From the NCBI RefSeq assembly GCF_022758145.1, contig NZ_JAJVDH010000007.1, positions 235,301 to 299,300 of the forward strand: a DNA stretch of 64,000 nucleotides, in the 5' to 3' direction. A program made the position numbers and the translations under genes. The stretch is from Pontibacter vulgaris (GTDB lineage Bacteria; Bacteroidota; Bacteroidia; Cytophagales; Hymenobacteraceae). The notes beneath the pieces are model-generated. The model did no database searches and was not told the DNA's origin. It worked only from the letters and a program-made list of their open reading frames with translations. Below, in pieces: positions 43,021 through 50,834 of this stretch. The first letter of the stretch is position 1. Each line of letters begins with the position of its first letter.

Positions 43021-43563
43021 CTACTGCTGCGCAATCTCTACTAGCTTGTTTATAGTATTCCAGTTGCGGGTGGTTGCTTTCAGCTTTAGTTTACTTTCGA
43101 TGAAGTTGTTGTTCATCTTCGCTTTTCCATAACCATTGGCCGCAAAAAAATACAGGAGCTTGCCATTTATACTATAGGCCTCAGGGCTGTAATCATACTT
43201 GCTCAAGGCCTCTATGTTTGCCTGAGCTGGTTCTTCAGAAAGAAAAGTAAAGTATAAAAGATTCGTATCTTCTTGGCTCCCGTTCAGAAAAGGATTACCT
43301 GTTAAGATAGTTTCCAGTTCAGAGGGGCTGGTAAGTATAACGTGTACTTCAAAACCGAAACGCTCTAGTATGGTTTGCTCTATTATATTAGTTAGCACCT
43401 GCATTTCAAAGCTTTCGTGTTCAAAAACCACGTTACCGCTCTGTATATAGGTTCTTACTTTCTGCAGTCCGGCTTCCTCGAGGCACACTTTCAGATCGGC
43501 CATTTTGATCTGCTTCTGGCCGCTGACATTGATTCCGCGCAGTAGTGCAATGTATGTTGCCAT
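43021..43563 (-). CDS. DUF1697 protein
   Basis: A 180-residue protein starting MATYIALLRGINVSGQKQIKMADLK and containing YIQSGNVVFEH and FEVHVILTSPSELETILTGNPF, the diagnostic pattern of DUF1697. Function is unknown. It is a soluble cytosolic protein of full family length. No operon partner. Confidence 0.9.
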   Translation of the reverse strand: MATYIALLRGINVSGQKQIKMADLKVCLEEAGLQKVRTYIQSGNVVFEHESFEMQVLTNIIEQTILERFGFEVHVILTSPSELETILTGNPFLNGSQEDTNLLYFTFLSEEPAQANIEALSKYDYSPEAYSINGKLLYFFAANGYGKAKMNNNFIESKLKLKATTRNWNTINKLVEIAQQ

Positions 43564-43652
43564 AGTTGGATAGAGTTTAAATAAAGGTTTTTACTGGCTT
43601 TGAATAAGGCGAACTAGATTGTACCTGTATAGTGTCGTGCCTTATGATGATT

Positions 43653-44147
43653 TCATAGGCTTAATGAACTCCAATATATTCCCATTTGGCCTCGTTCTTT
43701 CATAGTACTGGGATCAATCAGTAAAGGTAGATTATCTACTCTTTCCTGTATTGCTTTATCTAAACCAGTGTATCCCTTATATTTCTGAAAAACCCAATCC
43801 CAATCCAGATAGTAGTTCAGCATCCAATTGAGTTCAGAATCAATCTCTTTTTTTAGAATCTTATCACATAGAATCGAAATTATTTCATGTTGCGCTTGCT
43901 CATCTAAAGTTAAGATTCCAGTTAGCCAAACTGGTTCTGCAAGGGCATACCATTGGATAAAAAGACCTCGTTTTAATGCCTCTATATTTGATTTAGCAAG
44001 CTTGGCTTATTGCTGGTGAATTAACCTATATGTTTGAGGTATATTCGATTTTAAAACAAAGCCTTCTTTGAACTCTATTGTACCTTCTAAAGAGGTTACT
44101 TTAGAATACAACTCAAGTTCTTTGTTAGCCAATTCCTTTAAATCCAT
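43653..44147 (-). pseudogene. Gene interrupted by one stop codon
   Basis: Read from ATG 44147 the minus strand gives 46 residues (MDLKELANKELELYSKV...YRLIHQQ), then TAA (44009-44007). The same frame then runs on without a break for 117 more codons (AKLAKSNIEALKRGLFIQWYALAEPVWLTG...ERGQMGIYWSSLSL) to TGA at 43653. So a protein of 164 residues was probably cut by a single nonsense change. I do not know the family; it is soluble, helical and Trp-rich. The region is clearly AT-richer than its neighbours, which suggests acquired DNA. An unusual read-through is possible but less likely. Confidence 0.7.
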
Positions 44148-44254
44148 TTATACTTAAACTTTTATACACTTACCAATCCTCACTATATCTGAAAGTGGTT
44201 TACCTATCAACTAATATACTACTTTATACCCAAGCTCAAACAAGTATAAAAACA

Positions 44255-44282
44255 AAAAGGCCCCGATTGCTCGGGGCCTTTT
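44255..44282 (-). terminator. Terminator of rpsA
   Basis: AAAAGGCCCCGA (44255-44266) pairs perfectly with TCGGGGCCTTTT (44271-44282), loop TTGC. Minus-strand T-tract follows. Confidence 0.92.
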
Positions 44283-44302
44283 GCTATGGAACAAGCTTAA
44301 AA

Positions 44303-46180
44303 TTAAGCGTTGCTTTCTTCTTCAGAAGCTTCCTCGTCAGAACCTTTTGCTTTTTTAGCAGCAGCTTCTAACTTCTTAACGCCAGCTTCTTTCTCGCTAC
44401 CCATCATTTTCTCTTTCAGAGCAGACAGAGCATCAAGATCGCCTAATGTAGAACGATCAGCCTCTTTCTGAACTTTAGGAGCTTTTGCTTCTTTCTTCTC
44501 GCCAGCCGGAGCCGCTTTCTTAGTAGCTTTTGCTACACGTGCGTTGTCAGCTTCAGAGAAAGTAGCAGTGTGCGAAAGAATGATCTTACGATCTTCTTTA
44601 GAGAATTCAGTTACACGGAAGTCTAAGCTGTCGCCAACTTCTACCTGCGAACCGTCTTCTTTTGCTAAGCTCTTAGGGAAAGCGAAACCTTCGATACCGT
44701 AAGGCAACTCAAGAACTGCACCTCTGTCTGATTTCTCAAGAACAGTAGCTTTGTGTACAGAACCTACATTGAATACAGACTCAAAAGTATCCCAAGGGTT
44801 CTCTTCAAGTTGCTTGTGGCCTAATGCAAGTCTTCTGTTAGGAACATCAAGTTCCAGAACGATTACATCCAGGTTATCACCAACTTTTACGAACTCAGAT
44901 GGGTGCTTGATCTTCTTAGTCCAGGTCAGGTCAGAAACGTGCACAAGGCCGTCTACACCTTCTTCTAGCTCTAAGAACAAACCAAAGTTAGTAAGGTTAC
45001 GAACGATACCTGTGTGCTTAGTGCCCACACCGTATTTCGTTAACACATCTTCTTTCGTCCAAGGATCTTCAGTAAGCTGCTTAATGCCAAGAGACATTTT
45101 GCGCTCGTTTCTGTCAAGTGTCAGAACAACTGCTTCAACCTCGTCGCCTTGCTTAATGAAGTCTTGTGGGTTACGCAGGTGCTGTGACCAGCTCATTTCA
45201 GAAACGTGGATCAGACCTTCAACACCTGGCATAAGCTCCAGGAACGCGCCGTAATCAGCTACGTTAACGATCTTACCTTTAACACGTGAACCAACTTCGA
45301 TCTCAGCTGGAAGAGCATCCCAAGGGTGAGGAGTAAGTTGCTTCATGCCCAGGGAAATACGCTTCTTGTCATCATCGAAGTCAAGAACTACAACGTTAAC
45401 CTTCTGGTCAAGCTGCAATACTTCTTCCGGATGGTTGATACGTCCCCATGAAATATCTGTGATGTGAAGCAGACCGTCTACGCCACCAAGGTCGATGAAC
45501 ACACCGAAGTTTGTCATGTTCTTGATAACGCCTTCCAGTACCTGACCACGCTCTAGGTTGTTCAGGATAGCAGAACGCTGCTGCTCCAGGTCTTTCTCGA
45601 TAAGTACTTTGTGAGATACAACCACGTTGTCGAAAGCGGCGTTGATTTTCACAACTTTCACTTCCATTTTCTTACCTACAAACACATCGAAGTCGCGAAT
45701 AGGCTTAACATCGATCTGAGAACCTGGTAAGAACGCTTCAACACCGTAAAGGTCCATGATAAGACCACCTTTGGTTCTTCTCTTAACAACGCCTTCAAGA
45801 ATCTGGTCGTTCTCAAGTGCATCGTAGATTTTAGCCCAGGCAGAAACGATTTTCGCTTTCTTGCGAGACAAGATAAGCTGACCGTTCGGATCTTCCTGGT
45901 CTTCAATAAATACTTCAACCTCGTCACCAATTTTCAGCTCAGGCAGATCTCTGAATTCTGAAACCGGAACCAGGCCGTCAGATTTGAAACCGATGTTCAG
46001 GATCACATCACGATCAGTGATACCCACAACGATTCCTTTAACAACCTCCTGCTCCTGTACGGTAGTCAGGGTGTCGTCATACATTTTTTCCATTTCGGCT
46101 TTCTCTTCTTTGCTGTAGCCGCCGCCGAAACCTTGGGCCTCAAACTTGTCCCAATCGAAATTTTCTGGAGAATTACTCAT
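44303..46180 (-). CDS. rpsA: 30S ribosomal protein S1
   Basis: A 625-residue mRNA-binding ribosomal protein with six S1 (OB-fold) domains. Several end in the typical VVLDFDDDKKRISLGMKQL-type repeat. I start at ATG 46180 (MSNSPENFDW); a GTG at 46207 would add nine residues. The acidic/Ala/Lys-rich C-terminal tail (about 80 residues) is typical of Bacteroidota S1. In this phylum S1 takes part in initiation at leaders lacking Shine-Dalgarno sequences, as in nearly all genes here. Confidence 0.95.
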   Translation of the reverse strand: MSNSPENFDWDKFEAQGFGGGYSKEEKAEMEKMYDDTLTTVQEQEVVKGIVVGITDRDVILNIGFKSDGLVPVSEFRDLPELKIGDEVEVFIEDQEDPNGQLILSRKKAKIVSAWAKIYDALENDQILEGVVKRRTKGGLIMDLYGVEAFLPGSQIDVKPIRDFDVFVGKKMEVKVVKINAAFDNVVVSHKVLIEKDLEQQRSAILNNLERGQVLEGVIKNMTNFGVFIDLGGVDGLLHITDISWGRINHPEEVLQLDQKVNVVVLDFDDDKKRISLGMKQLTPHPWDALPAEIEVGSRVKGKIVNVADYGAFLELMPGVEGLIHVSEMSWSQHLRNPQDFIKQGDEVEAVVLTLDRNERKMSLGIKQLTEDPWTKEDVLTKYGVGTKHTGIVRNLTNFGLFLELEEGVDGLVHVSDLTWTKKIKHPSEFVKVGDNLDVIVLELDVPNRRLALGHKQLEENPWDTFESVFNVGSVHKATVLEKSDRGAVLELPYGIEGFAFPKSLAKEDGSQVEVGDSLDFRVTEFSKEDRKIILSHTATFSEADNARVAKATKKAAPAGEKKEAKAPKVQKEADRSTLGDLDALSALKEKMMGSEKEAGVKKLEAAAKKAKGSDEEASEEESNA

Positions 46181-46206
46181 ATTATTCTGTTGCTCTGGAA
46201 AAGCCA

Positions 46207-46229
46207 CCGGCTTAGAGCAATTGGCCGGT
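46207..46229 (-). promoter_or_regulatory. Hairpin in the rpsA leader
   Basis: ACCGGC (46207-46212) pairs with GCCGGT (46224-46229) in the transcript upstream of the ATG. It covers the alternative GTG start and could serve autoregulation (inference only). Confidence 0.3.
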
Positions 46230-46511
46230 TTGGTTTGGTTTTACATTTCCCTGACGTTAAACCAGGGCCATTCACTCGAATGAGGGGCAAAAGTAATAAA
46301 TACTTTGAATATAAGCCAATTAAACCTGCATTAGTTCATACACAAAAGAGAGTGGTTAATTACCTGATGTAGAGGGTATAAAGGTTTTAGTAAATGGCAG
46401 GAATGTGAGGATGAAAGTAAAATATGGTTTATGAGTACAGGTTAATGACTGCTTGGGTAGTAGTGAGAAAGCTGCTCTAGTTTCATAGTTGAGGTTTATA
46501 CTTGCCTGGAC

Positions 46512-46702
46512 TAAGCTATACTTTCATAGTTACCTGTTATCCTGGGAACTCTACTTACCTATCGTTTCATTTTATACTTTGGCTCCCTCAGGCCGGGCGG
46601 CCTCGTTTTCCTATTCGTCGCTGTGTTCCCTTCTTTTGCTCCTATCGTCGCAATGCCTTACGGCACCAGAATCTCACAAGGCGCCTCACAGAAAAACTGA
46701 CA
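46512..46702 (-). repeat. Structured intergenic repeat block, copy 3
   Basis: The inverse of this stretch aligns with copy 2 over most of its length (CGCCTTGTGAGAT, AAGGGAACACAGCGAC, ACGAGGCCGCCCGGCCTG, ACCAAAGTATAAAATGAAAC-like, CCCAGGATAAC). The outer stem is here GTTTTTCT (46697-46690) with AGGAAAAC (46612-46605), so the pairing differs from copies 1 and 2 in bases but not in shape. Confidence 0.75.
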
Positions 46703-46778
46703 TCTTTCCCATAGCCACTGTTATTATATACTTTGAAAGTATAAGCTTCGATATTTATCAGCACTATATTTCCGTAGA

Positions 46779-46796
46779 GGCAGGTCACGACCTGCC
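46779..46796. repeat. Diverged palindrome, copy 3
   Basis: GGCAGGTCACGACCTGCC: 8-bp arms are intact (GGCAGGTC/GACCTGCC). Compared with copies 1 and 2, paired changes are found at matching positions in both arms. Confidence 0.8.
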
Positions 46797-47442
46797 CGCT
46801 TGTAGACTGTATCTATGAATCTATACTTTGAACGATAGCAAAGGCAGAAAGTCCCCCTTTGAAGGGGGATGTTTATACTTCCACTATGAAACTATCCTTT
46901 CAACTATAAAAGCAGCAGCAGAAAAACTCCTTCCCCTGTTCTTAGGGGAAGGTTGGAAAAGGGTAAAATCCTTCCTCCTCGGAGGGGCAAGGGATAAATT
47001 TATACTTTAATTAAGGACAACTTCAGCCTATAAGATCCCTAGGCTAGCGCTCGGAATGATAACGGAAACAGTAATATTTGAAAGCTCCCCTTTAAAATTC
47101 CCTAGTGGCAAATCTATACTTTAGCAGATCAGTTTCTCCAACCAAACTCAGGATAAGCCAGGCAATCCTAAAAAGCCCCCTCTCCAACAGACATCAAAAA
47201 ACCGAAATTGGTAAGTATAAAATCATCACGCATTCTTCCTGAATCAGCATACAAGCCACTCAATTACTGTAGTAAAGTATATCCGTTTATACCCTAATCA
47301 CACTTCATAGCAAGTATAGCTCAAGAAACAGGCAACACAATTATCAACCCTAAACTTATACTTGCACAAACATTATACTTAATACTGAAAAACAATACTT
47401 TGCATGAGTTGCACTAAATATATTAGTATACATATATTTCAA

Positions 47443-47946
47443 TTATTTACCCATTCCCAGGTAAATCTGCCAGTCTTCGTTGTGTGAATTAAGGTGTAGT
47501 TTCAGGAAAGTAAGCAGCGATGGCTTGGCTGGTTTTTGAATTAGCTTGAGCCCGGCTTCTTCGGGTGTCCGGTCGCCTTTTCTGGAGTTGCAACGCAGGC
47601 AGGCTGTAACCAGGTTTTGCCAGTTGGTCTCCCCTCCCCTGGAGCGGGGCAACATGTGATCGAGTGTAAGATTTTTAACCGTGCCGCAGTACTGGCAGCT
47701 ATAGTTATCGCGCCGCATGATGTTATGCCGGCTAAGCGCAATACCGTGGTAGGGCACATGCACATAGCGCTGCAACCGGATTACAGAAGGAACAGGAAAA
47801 GTATGGGTAATGGAGCGCAATACGGAGCCGTTTGCTTTGGATACCATTTCGGCCTTATGCAGGTATACCAGCAGGAAAGCCTTGTGCACGGAGCATACGG
47901 CTATCGCACTGAAGTCCTGGTTAAGTATAAGTACCCTGTCTTTCAT
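47443..47946 (-). CDS. HNH endonuclease
   Basis: A 167-residue protein opening MKDRVLILNQDFSAIAVCSVHKAFLLVYL, typical of a widespread single-domain HNH family. The nuclease site has zinc-finger Cys pairs (CQYCG and CLRCNSRKG) and the catalytic LTLDHMLPRSRGGETNWQNLV. Members nick or cut DNA; the biological role of this housekeeping-like family is not established. No restriction or phage genes lie nearby. Confidence 0.9.
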   Translation of the reverse strand: MKDRVLILNQDFSAIAVCSVHKAFLLVYLHKAEMVSKANGSVLRSITHTFPVPSVIRLQRYVHVPYHGIALSRHNIMRRDNYSCQYCGTVKNLTLDHMLPRSRGGETNWQNLVTACLRCNSRKGDRTPEEAGLKLIQKPAKPSLLTFLKLHLNSHNEDWQIYLGMGK

Positions 47947-48025
47947 AATCGCCCTCTGAATTAAGCTATGCTCCTACGCAAATAAACCAAGTCTATATAG
48001 CGCAAGTTCAGAGAATTACGGGCGA

Positions 48026-48802
48026 TTAAGAAAAAAGGCGTTTAATAATGCGGAGGTTGTGTGAATAACGCTTGCGGTCGGAATTATATATACCGTTATG
48101 GTCCAGGGTATCGATGCGCACTTCGCCGTGGGCATGCATGATTTTTTGCCCTTCCAGCACTATGCCAACGTGTATAATTCGGCCTTCGGCATTTGAAAAG
48201 AAAGCCAGGTCGCCGGGTTGGGTTTGTGTAACAAAATGCACTTCTTCGCCCAGTACTACCTGCTGGGCAGCATCGCGCGGCAGCTGGTAACCGCAAAGCC
48301 CGTATACCTGCTGTGTAAAGCCAGAGCAATCGATACCGAAGATTGATTTACCACCCCACAAATAAGGCGCCTTAAGGAAGGTATAAGCGATTTTTATAAG
48401 CTGCGCTGCAGTAGCCTGCATTGCCGGGTTTGTGGCACGCCCGCTGTATGTATAACTCTGGCCATCTACCTGTATGCTGATGCCATCAAAAAACGGTAAA
48501 TACCCCCCTATACCTACTGGTATGCGCTCATCTGCCGAACTAACAACCTGAATCAGGTCCAATGCACGTGGGTGGGCAGCTTTACTCCAGTCTTTGAAAT
48601 AACTTTCTGAAACAGGTACATATTGCTTAAAATCTATCCAGCCGGTATATTTATCGGTAGCCAGTTGCACCTGTACCCAGTTGCCCTCTCTTTTAAGCAC
48701 CTGCAGGCATTCGCCAAAAAGGATCTGGGTCACTATTTCGGCCTTATCAGATATATCGGCGCGCATTGGCACCAGGCTAAGCATACAAATTCCGTATTCC
48801 AC
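48026..48802 (-). CDS. NlpC/P60 (C40) peptidase with SH3-like domains
   Basis: A 258-residue peptidoglycan hydrolase. N-terminal bacterial SH3-like regions (MRADISDKAEIVTQILFGECLQVLKREGNWVQVQL) precede a C40 domain with catalytic Cys in GIDCSGFTQQVY, His in RIIHVGIVL, and a third residue in MHAHGEV. The layout matches gamma-D-glutamyl-L-diamino-acid endopeptidases such as dipeptidyl peptidase VI. No signal peptide is visible, so it may act on recycled muropeptides in the cytoplasm. Confidence 0.9.
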   Translation of the reverse strand: MEYGICMLSLVPMRADISDKAEIVTQILFGECLQVLKREGNWVQVQLATDKYTGWIDFKQYVPVSESYFKDWSKAAHPRALDLIQVVSSADERIPVGIGGYLPFFDGISIQVDGQSYTYSGRATNPAMQATAAQLIKIAYTFLKAPYLWGGKSIFGIDCSGFTQQVYGLCGYQLPRDAAQQVVLGEEVHFVTQTQPGDLAFFSNAEGRIIHVGIVLEGQKIMHAHGEVRIDTLDHNGIYNSDRKRYSHNLRIIKRLFS

Positions 48803-48870
48803 TCTGTATCAAATTAATAATTAGTAATTAATACTTAGTAATGGCTCATAATTGCCTCAACAGAAAAAGA

Positions 48871-48885
48871 GCCAGTAAAACTGGC
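48871..48885 (-). terminator. Possible terminator of tsaD-thioesterase-smpB
   Basis: GCCAGT/ACTGGC with a 3-nt loop; on the minus strand followed by TCTTTTTCTG. Confidence 0.45.
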
Positions 48886-48903
48886 CCCAATTTCTAATTT
48901 CTA

Positions 48904-48924
48904 ATTCATAATTCATAATTCATA
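48904..48924. repeat. Three tandem 7-bp repeats
   Basis: ATTCATA occurs three times in direct tandem, in an AT-rich gap also holding AATTAGTAATTAATACTTAG. It resembles the phrase repeats at 36661-36723 and around 60013-60455. Confidence 0.6.
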
Positions 48925-48939
48925 ATTGCGCGCAAACAC

Positions 48940-49410
48940 TTAATACCCGCTGCGCTCCATTTCACGTTTTACATCTTTTGTTTTGATGTCTTCGCGTTTA
49001 TCATACAGCTTTTTACCGCGTGCCAGGGCAATTTCTATTTTGGCAAAACCTCTGTCGTTTACAAAAATACGGATCGGGATTATAGTTACTCCCTGCTCTT
49101 CGGCGCCCTTCTCCAGTTTGCGCAGTTCCTTTTTGTTGAGCAGCAACTTGCGTGCACGCATGGGCTCATGGTTATAGTGCGTACCTTCTGTGTAGGTAGA
49201 GATATGCAGGTTATGCACCCATAACTCGCCGTTCAGAAAAACGCAGTAACCATCCTGCATATTCACCTTGCCTTCGCGTATAGATTTTATCTCGGTGCCT
49301 TTCAGCATGACACCGGCTGTATACTTGTCCAGGAACTGATATTCGAAAGAAGCCCTGCGGTTTACAATGTTCACATGCTTCTGTATCCGGTCTTTATCTT
49401 TCGTAGCCAT
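48940..49410 (-). CDS. smpB: SsrA-binding protein
   Basis: A 156-residue tmRNA-binding protein for trans-translation rescue of stalled ribosomes. Matches: VNRRASFEYQFLDKYTAGVMLKGTEIKSIREGKVN, LHISTYTEGTHYNHEPMRARKLLLNKKEL, GKKLYDKREDIKTKD. Its start abuts the stop of the thioesterase gene with no gap, so it is the third gene of a tsaD-thioesterase-smpB unit. Confidence 0.96.
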   Translation of the reverse strand: MATKDKDRIQKHVNIVNRRASFEYQFLDKYTAGVMLKGTEIKSIREGKVNMQDGYCVFLNGELWVHNLHISTYTEGTHYNHEPMRARKLLLNKKELRKLEKGAEEQGVTIIPIRIFVNDRGFAKIEIALARGKKLYDKREDIKTKDVKREMERSGY

Positions 49411-49806
49411 TTATACTTGCTTAGGAGCCAGAACCCTGGCTAATTTTTCTTTCTTTAAAATTTTCTGGCCTGTCTCGCCATCTGCTATCAATCTGTCGTT
49501 AACTCTGGCTTCAAACCGACAAACCACATCATTACCATGCACCAACGAAAGTATTGCTGTAATCTCAATTATATCACCCTCAAATGCCGGGCTTTTATGA
49601 TTGATATTCAGAAAAGTACCTATACCTTCTTCATCTTCTTCTTTCATATCCAGCACAAACAATCTGCCGGCCCATTCGACAGCCTGCGCCAGCGAAAAAG
49701 TGGAACAAACAGCATGCACCAGGCCATCATCGAAACGCGCAAAGTCAGCAGTGGTTACCAGTTTGTTGTATACTTTGGTATCACCGGGCTTGAAGATATG
49801 TTTCAT
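49411..49806 (-). CDS. Hotdog-fold thioesterase family protein
   Basis: A 131-residue small protein with a hotdog-type layout: an N-terminal strand, the central helix (GLVHAVCSTFSLAQAVEWAGRLFV), and strands such as GTFLNINHKSPAFEGDIIEITAIL. It resembles acyl-CoA thioesterases of the FlK/4HBT type, with a lost or unclear catalytic triad. It lies between tsaD (17 bases) and smpB (0 bases), so it is co-transcribed with them; a functional link is not evident. Confidence 0.78.
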   Translation of the reverse strand: MKHIFKPGDTKVYNKLVTTADFARFDDGLVHAVCSTFSLAQAVEWAGRLFVLDMKEEDEEGIGTFLNINHKSPAFEGDIIEITAILSLVHGNDVVCRFEARVNDRLIADGETGQKILKKEKLARVLAPKQV

Positions 49807-49823
49807 CTGCTGGCTAGTTGAAT

Positions 49824-50831
49824 CTAAAACTTCATTCTCGGTTCAGGGCTCACATACTGGGTCGCAAAATCACTTTTGAGATACTGGAAGTGAGAAGCCA
49901 TTGCTATCATGGCTGCATTATCGGTGCAATACTGGAAAGCAGGTATGTATACATTCCATTTATACTTAACGGCATAGTCCTGCAGGGTTTTACGAAGCCC
50001 GCTGTTAGCCGATACGCCACCGGCAATGGCAATCTCTTTTATACCCAGATCTTTAGATGCCTGCACCAGTTTTTTCAAAAGCGTTTTAATTAGCGTTTGC
50101 TGCACGCTGGCACAGATATCAGCCATGTTTTCCTGGGCAAAGCCAGGGTTATCTTTCGACTTCTCTTTCAGGAAGTATAGAACCGATGTTTTGATACCAC
50201 TGAATGAGAAGTTATAGCCGGGCATGTTGCCAACCGGAAACTGAAAAGCCTCCGGGTTACCGGTAGCTGCTGCTTTATCAAGCATAGGCCCGCCCGGGTA
50301 AGGCAAGCCCAGCATTTTAGCCGTCTTGTCAAAGGCCTCCCCTACTGCGTCGTCGGTAGTCTGGCCGATAATTTCCATATCCAGGTGGTCTTTTACCAGC
50401 ACGATCTGAGTATGGCCGCCACTAACAGTCAGGCACAGAAACGGAAAGGAAGGTTTTGGGTCCTCGATAAAGTGAGCCAGAATGTGTGCCTGCATGTGGT
50501 TTACCTCAATAAGCGGTATGTTAAGCCCCAGCGCAAACGACTTGGCAAACGAGCAACCCACCAGCAAAGCACCCAGCAAACCAGGGCCTTTGGTAAAAGC
50601 TACTGCATTTAACTCACTTTTTGTTACATTTGCCGTAAGCAAAGCCTGCGAAACCACCGGTATAATATTTTGCTGGTGCGCGCGAGATGCAAGCTCTGGC
50701 ACCACGCCGCCATACTTTTCGTGTACGGCCTGGGTGGCAATAATATTAGACAACACCTTGCCGCCACGTATTACGGCAGCCGAGGTTTCATCGCATGAAG
50801 ATTCTATAGCTAAAATAGTAGGTTCAGTCAT
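49824..50831 (-). CDS. tsaD: tRNA N6-adenosine threonylcarbamoyltransferase
   Basis: A 335-residue ASKHA-fold enzyme that transfers threonylcarbamoyl to A37 of ANN-decoding tRNAs, with TsaB and TsaE. Motifs: ILAIESSCDETSAAVI at the N-terminus, metal-binding HMQAH in VNHMQAHI, LTVSGGHTQIV, and AIAGGVSANSGLR. Its start codon is 3 bases from that of the divergent tamB-like gene, so the two promoters must lie inside each other's coding region or overlap. Confidence 0.96.
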   Translation of the reverse strand: MTEPTILAIESSCDETSAAVIRGGKVLSNIIATQAVHEKYGGVVPELASRAHQQNIIPVVSQALLTANVTKSELNAVAFTKGPGLLGALLVGCSFAKSFALGLNIPLIEVNHMQAHILAHFIEDPKPSFPFLCLTVSGGHTQIVLVKDHLDMEIIGQTTDDAVGEAFDKTAKMLGLPYPGGPMLDKAAATGNPEAFQFPVGNMPGYNFSFSGIKTSVLYFLKEKSKDNPGFAQENMADICASVQQTLIKTLLKKLVQASKDLGIKEIAIAGGVSANSGLRKTLQDYAVKYKWNVYIPAFQYCTDNAAMIAMASHFQYLKSDFATQYVSPEPRMKF

Positions 50832-50834
50832 CCT

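Larger units (their letters stand above)
46430..47075 (-). repeat. Mosaic repeat island 3 (reverse orientation)
   Basis: The gap of over 1.2 kb between rpsA and the HNH gene has no credible gene; its open frames run through repeats. On the minus strand the units read as in islands 1 and 2: AAGATCCCTAGGCTAGCGCT reversed (47032-47051), a CCTCCTCGGAGGGG unit (46973-46989), AAAGGCAGAAAGTCCCCCTT (46836-46855, inverse of the GACTTTCTGCC unit), CTATGAAACTAT (46885-46896), the diverged palindrome and the structured block. From 47075 to 47440 only AT-rich DNA with many AAGTATA copies is seen. Confidence 0.78.

Noticed and set aside
46489..47010. Open frames of 60-109 codons between rpsA and the HNH gene
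   Set aside because: They run through the reverse repeat block and palindromes and have no protein-like composition.
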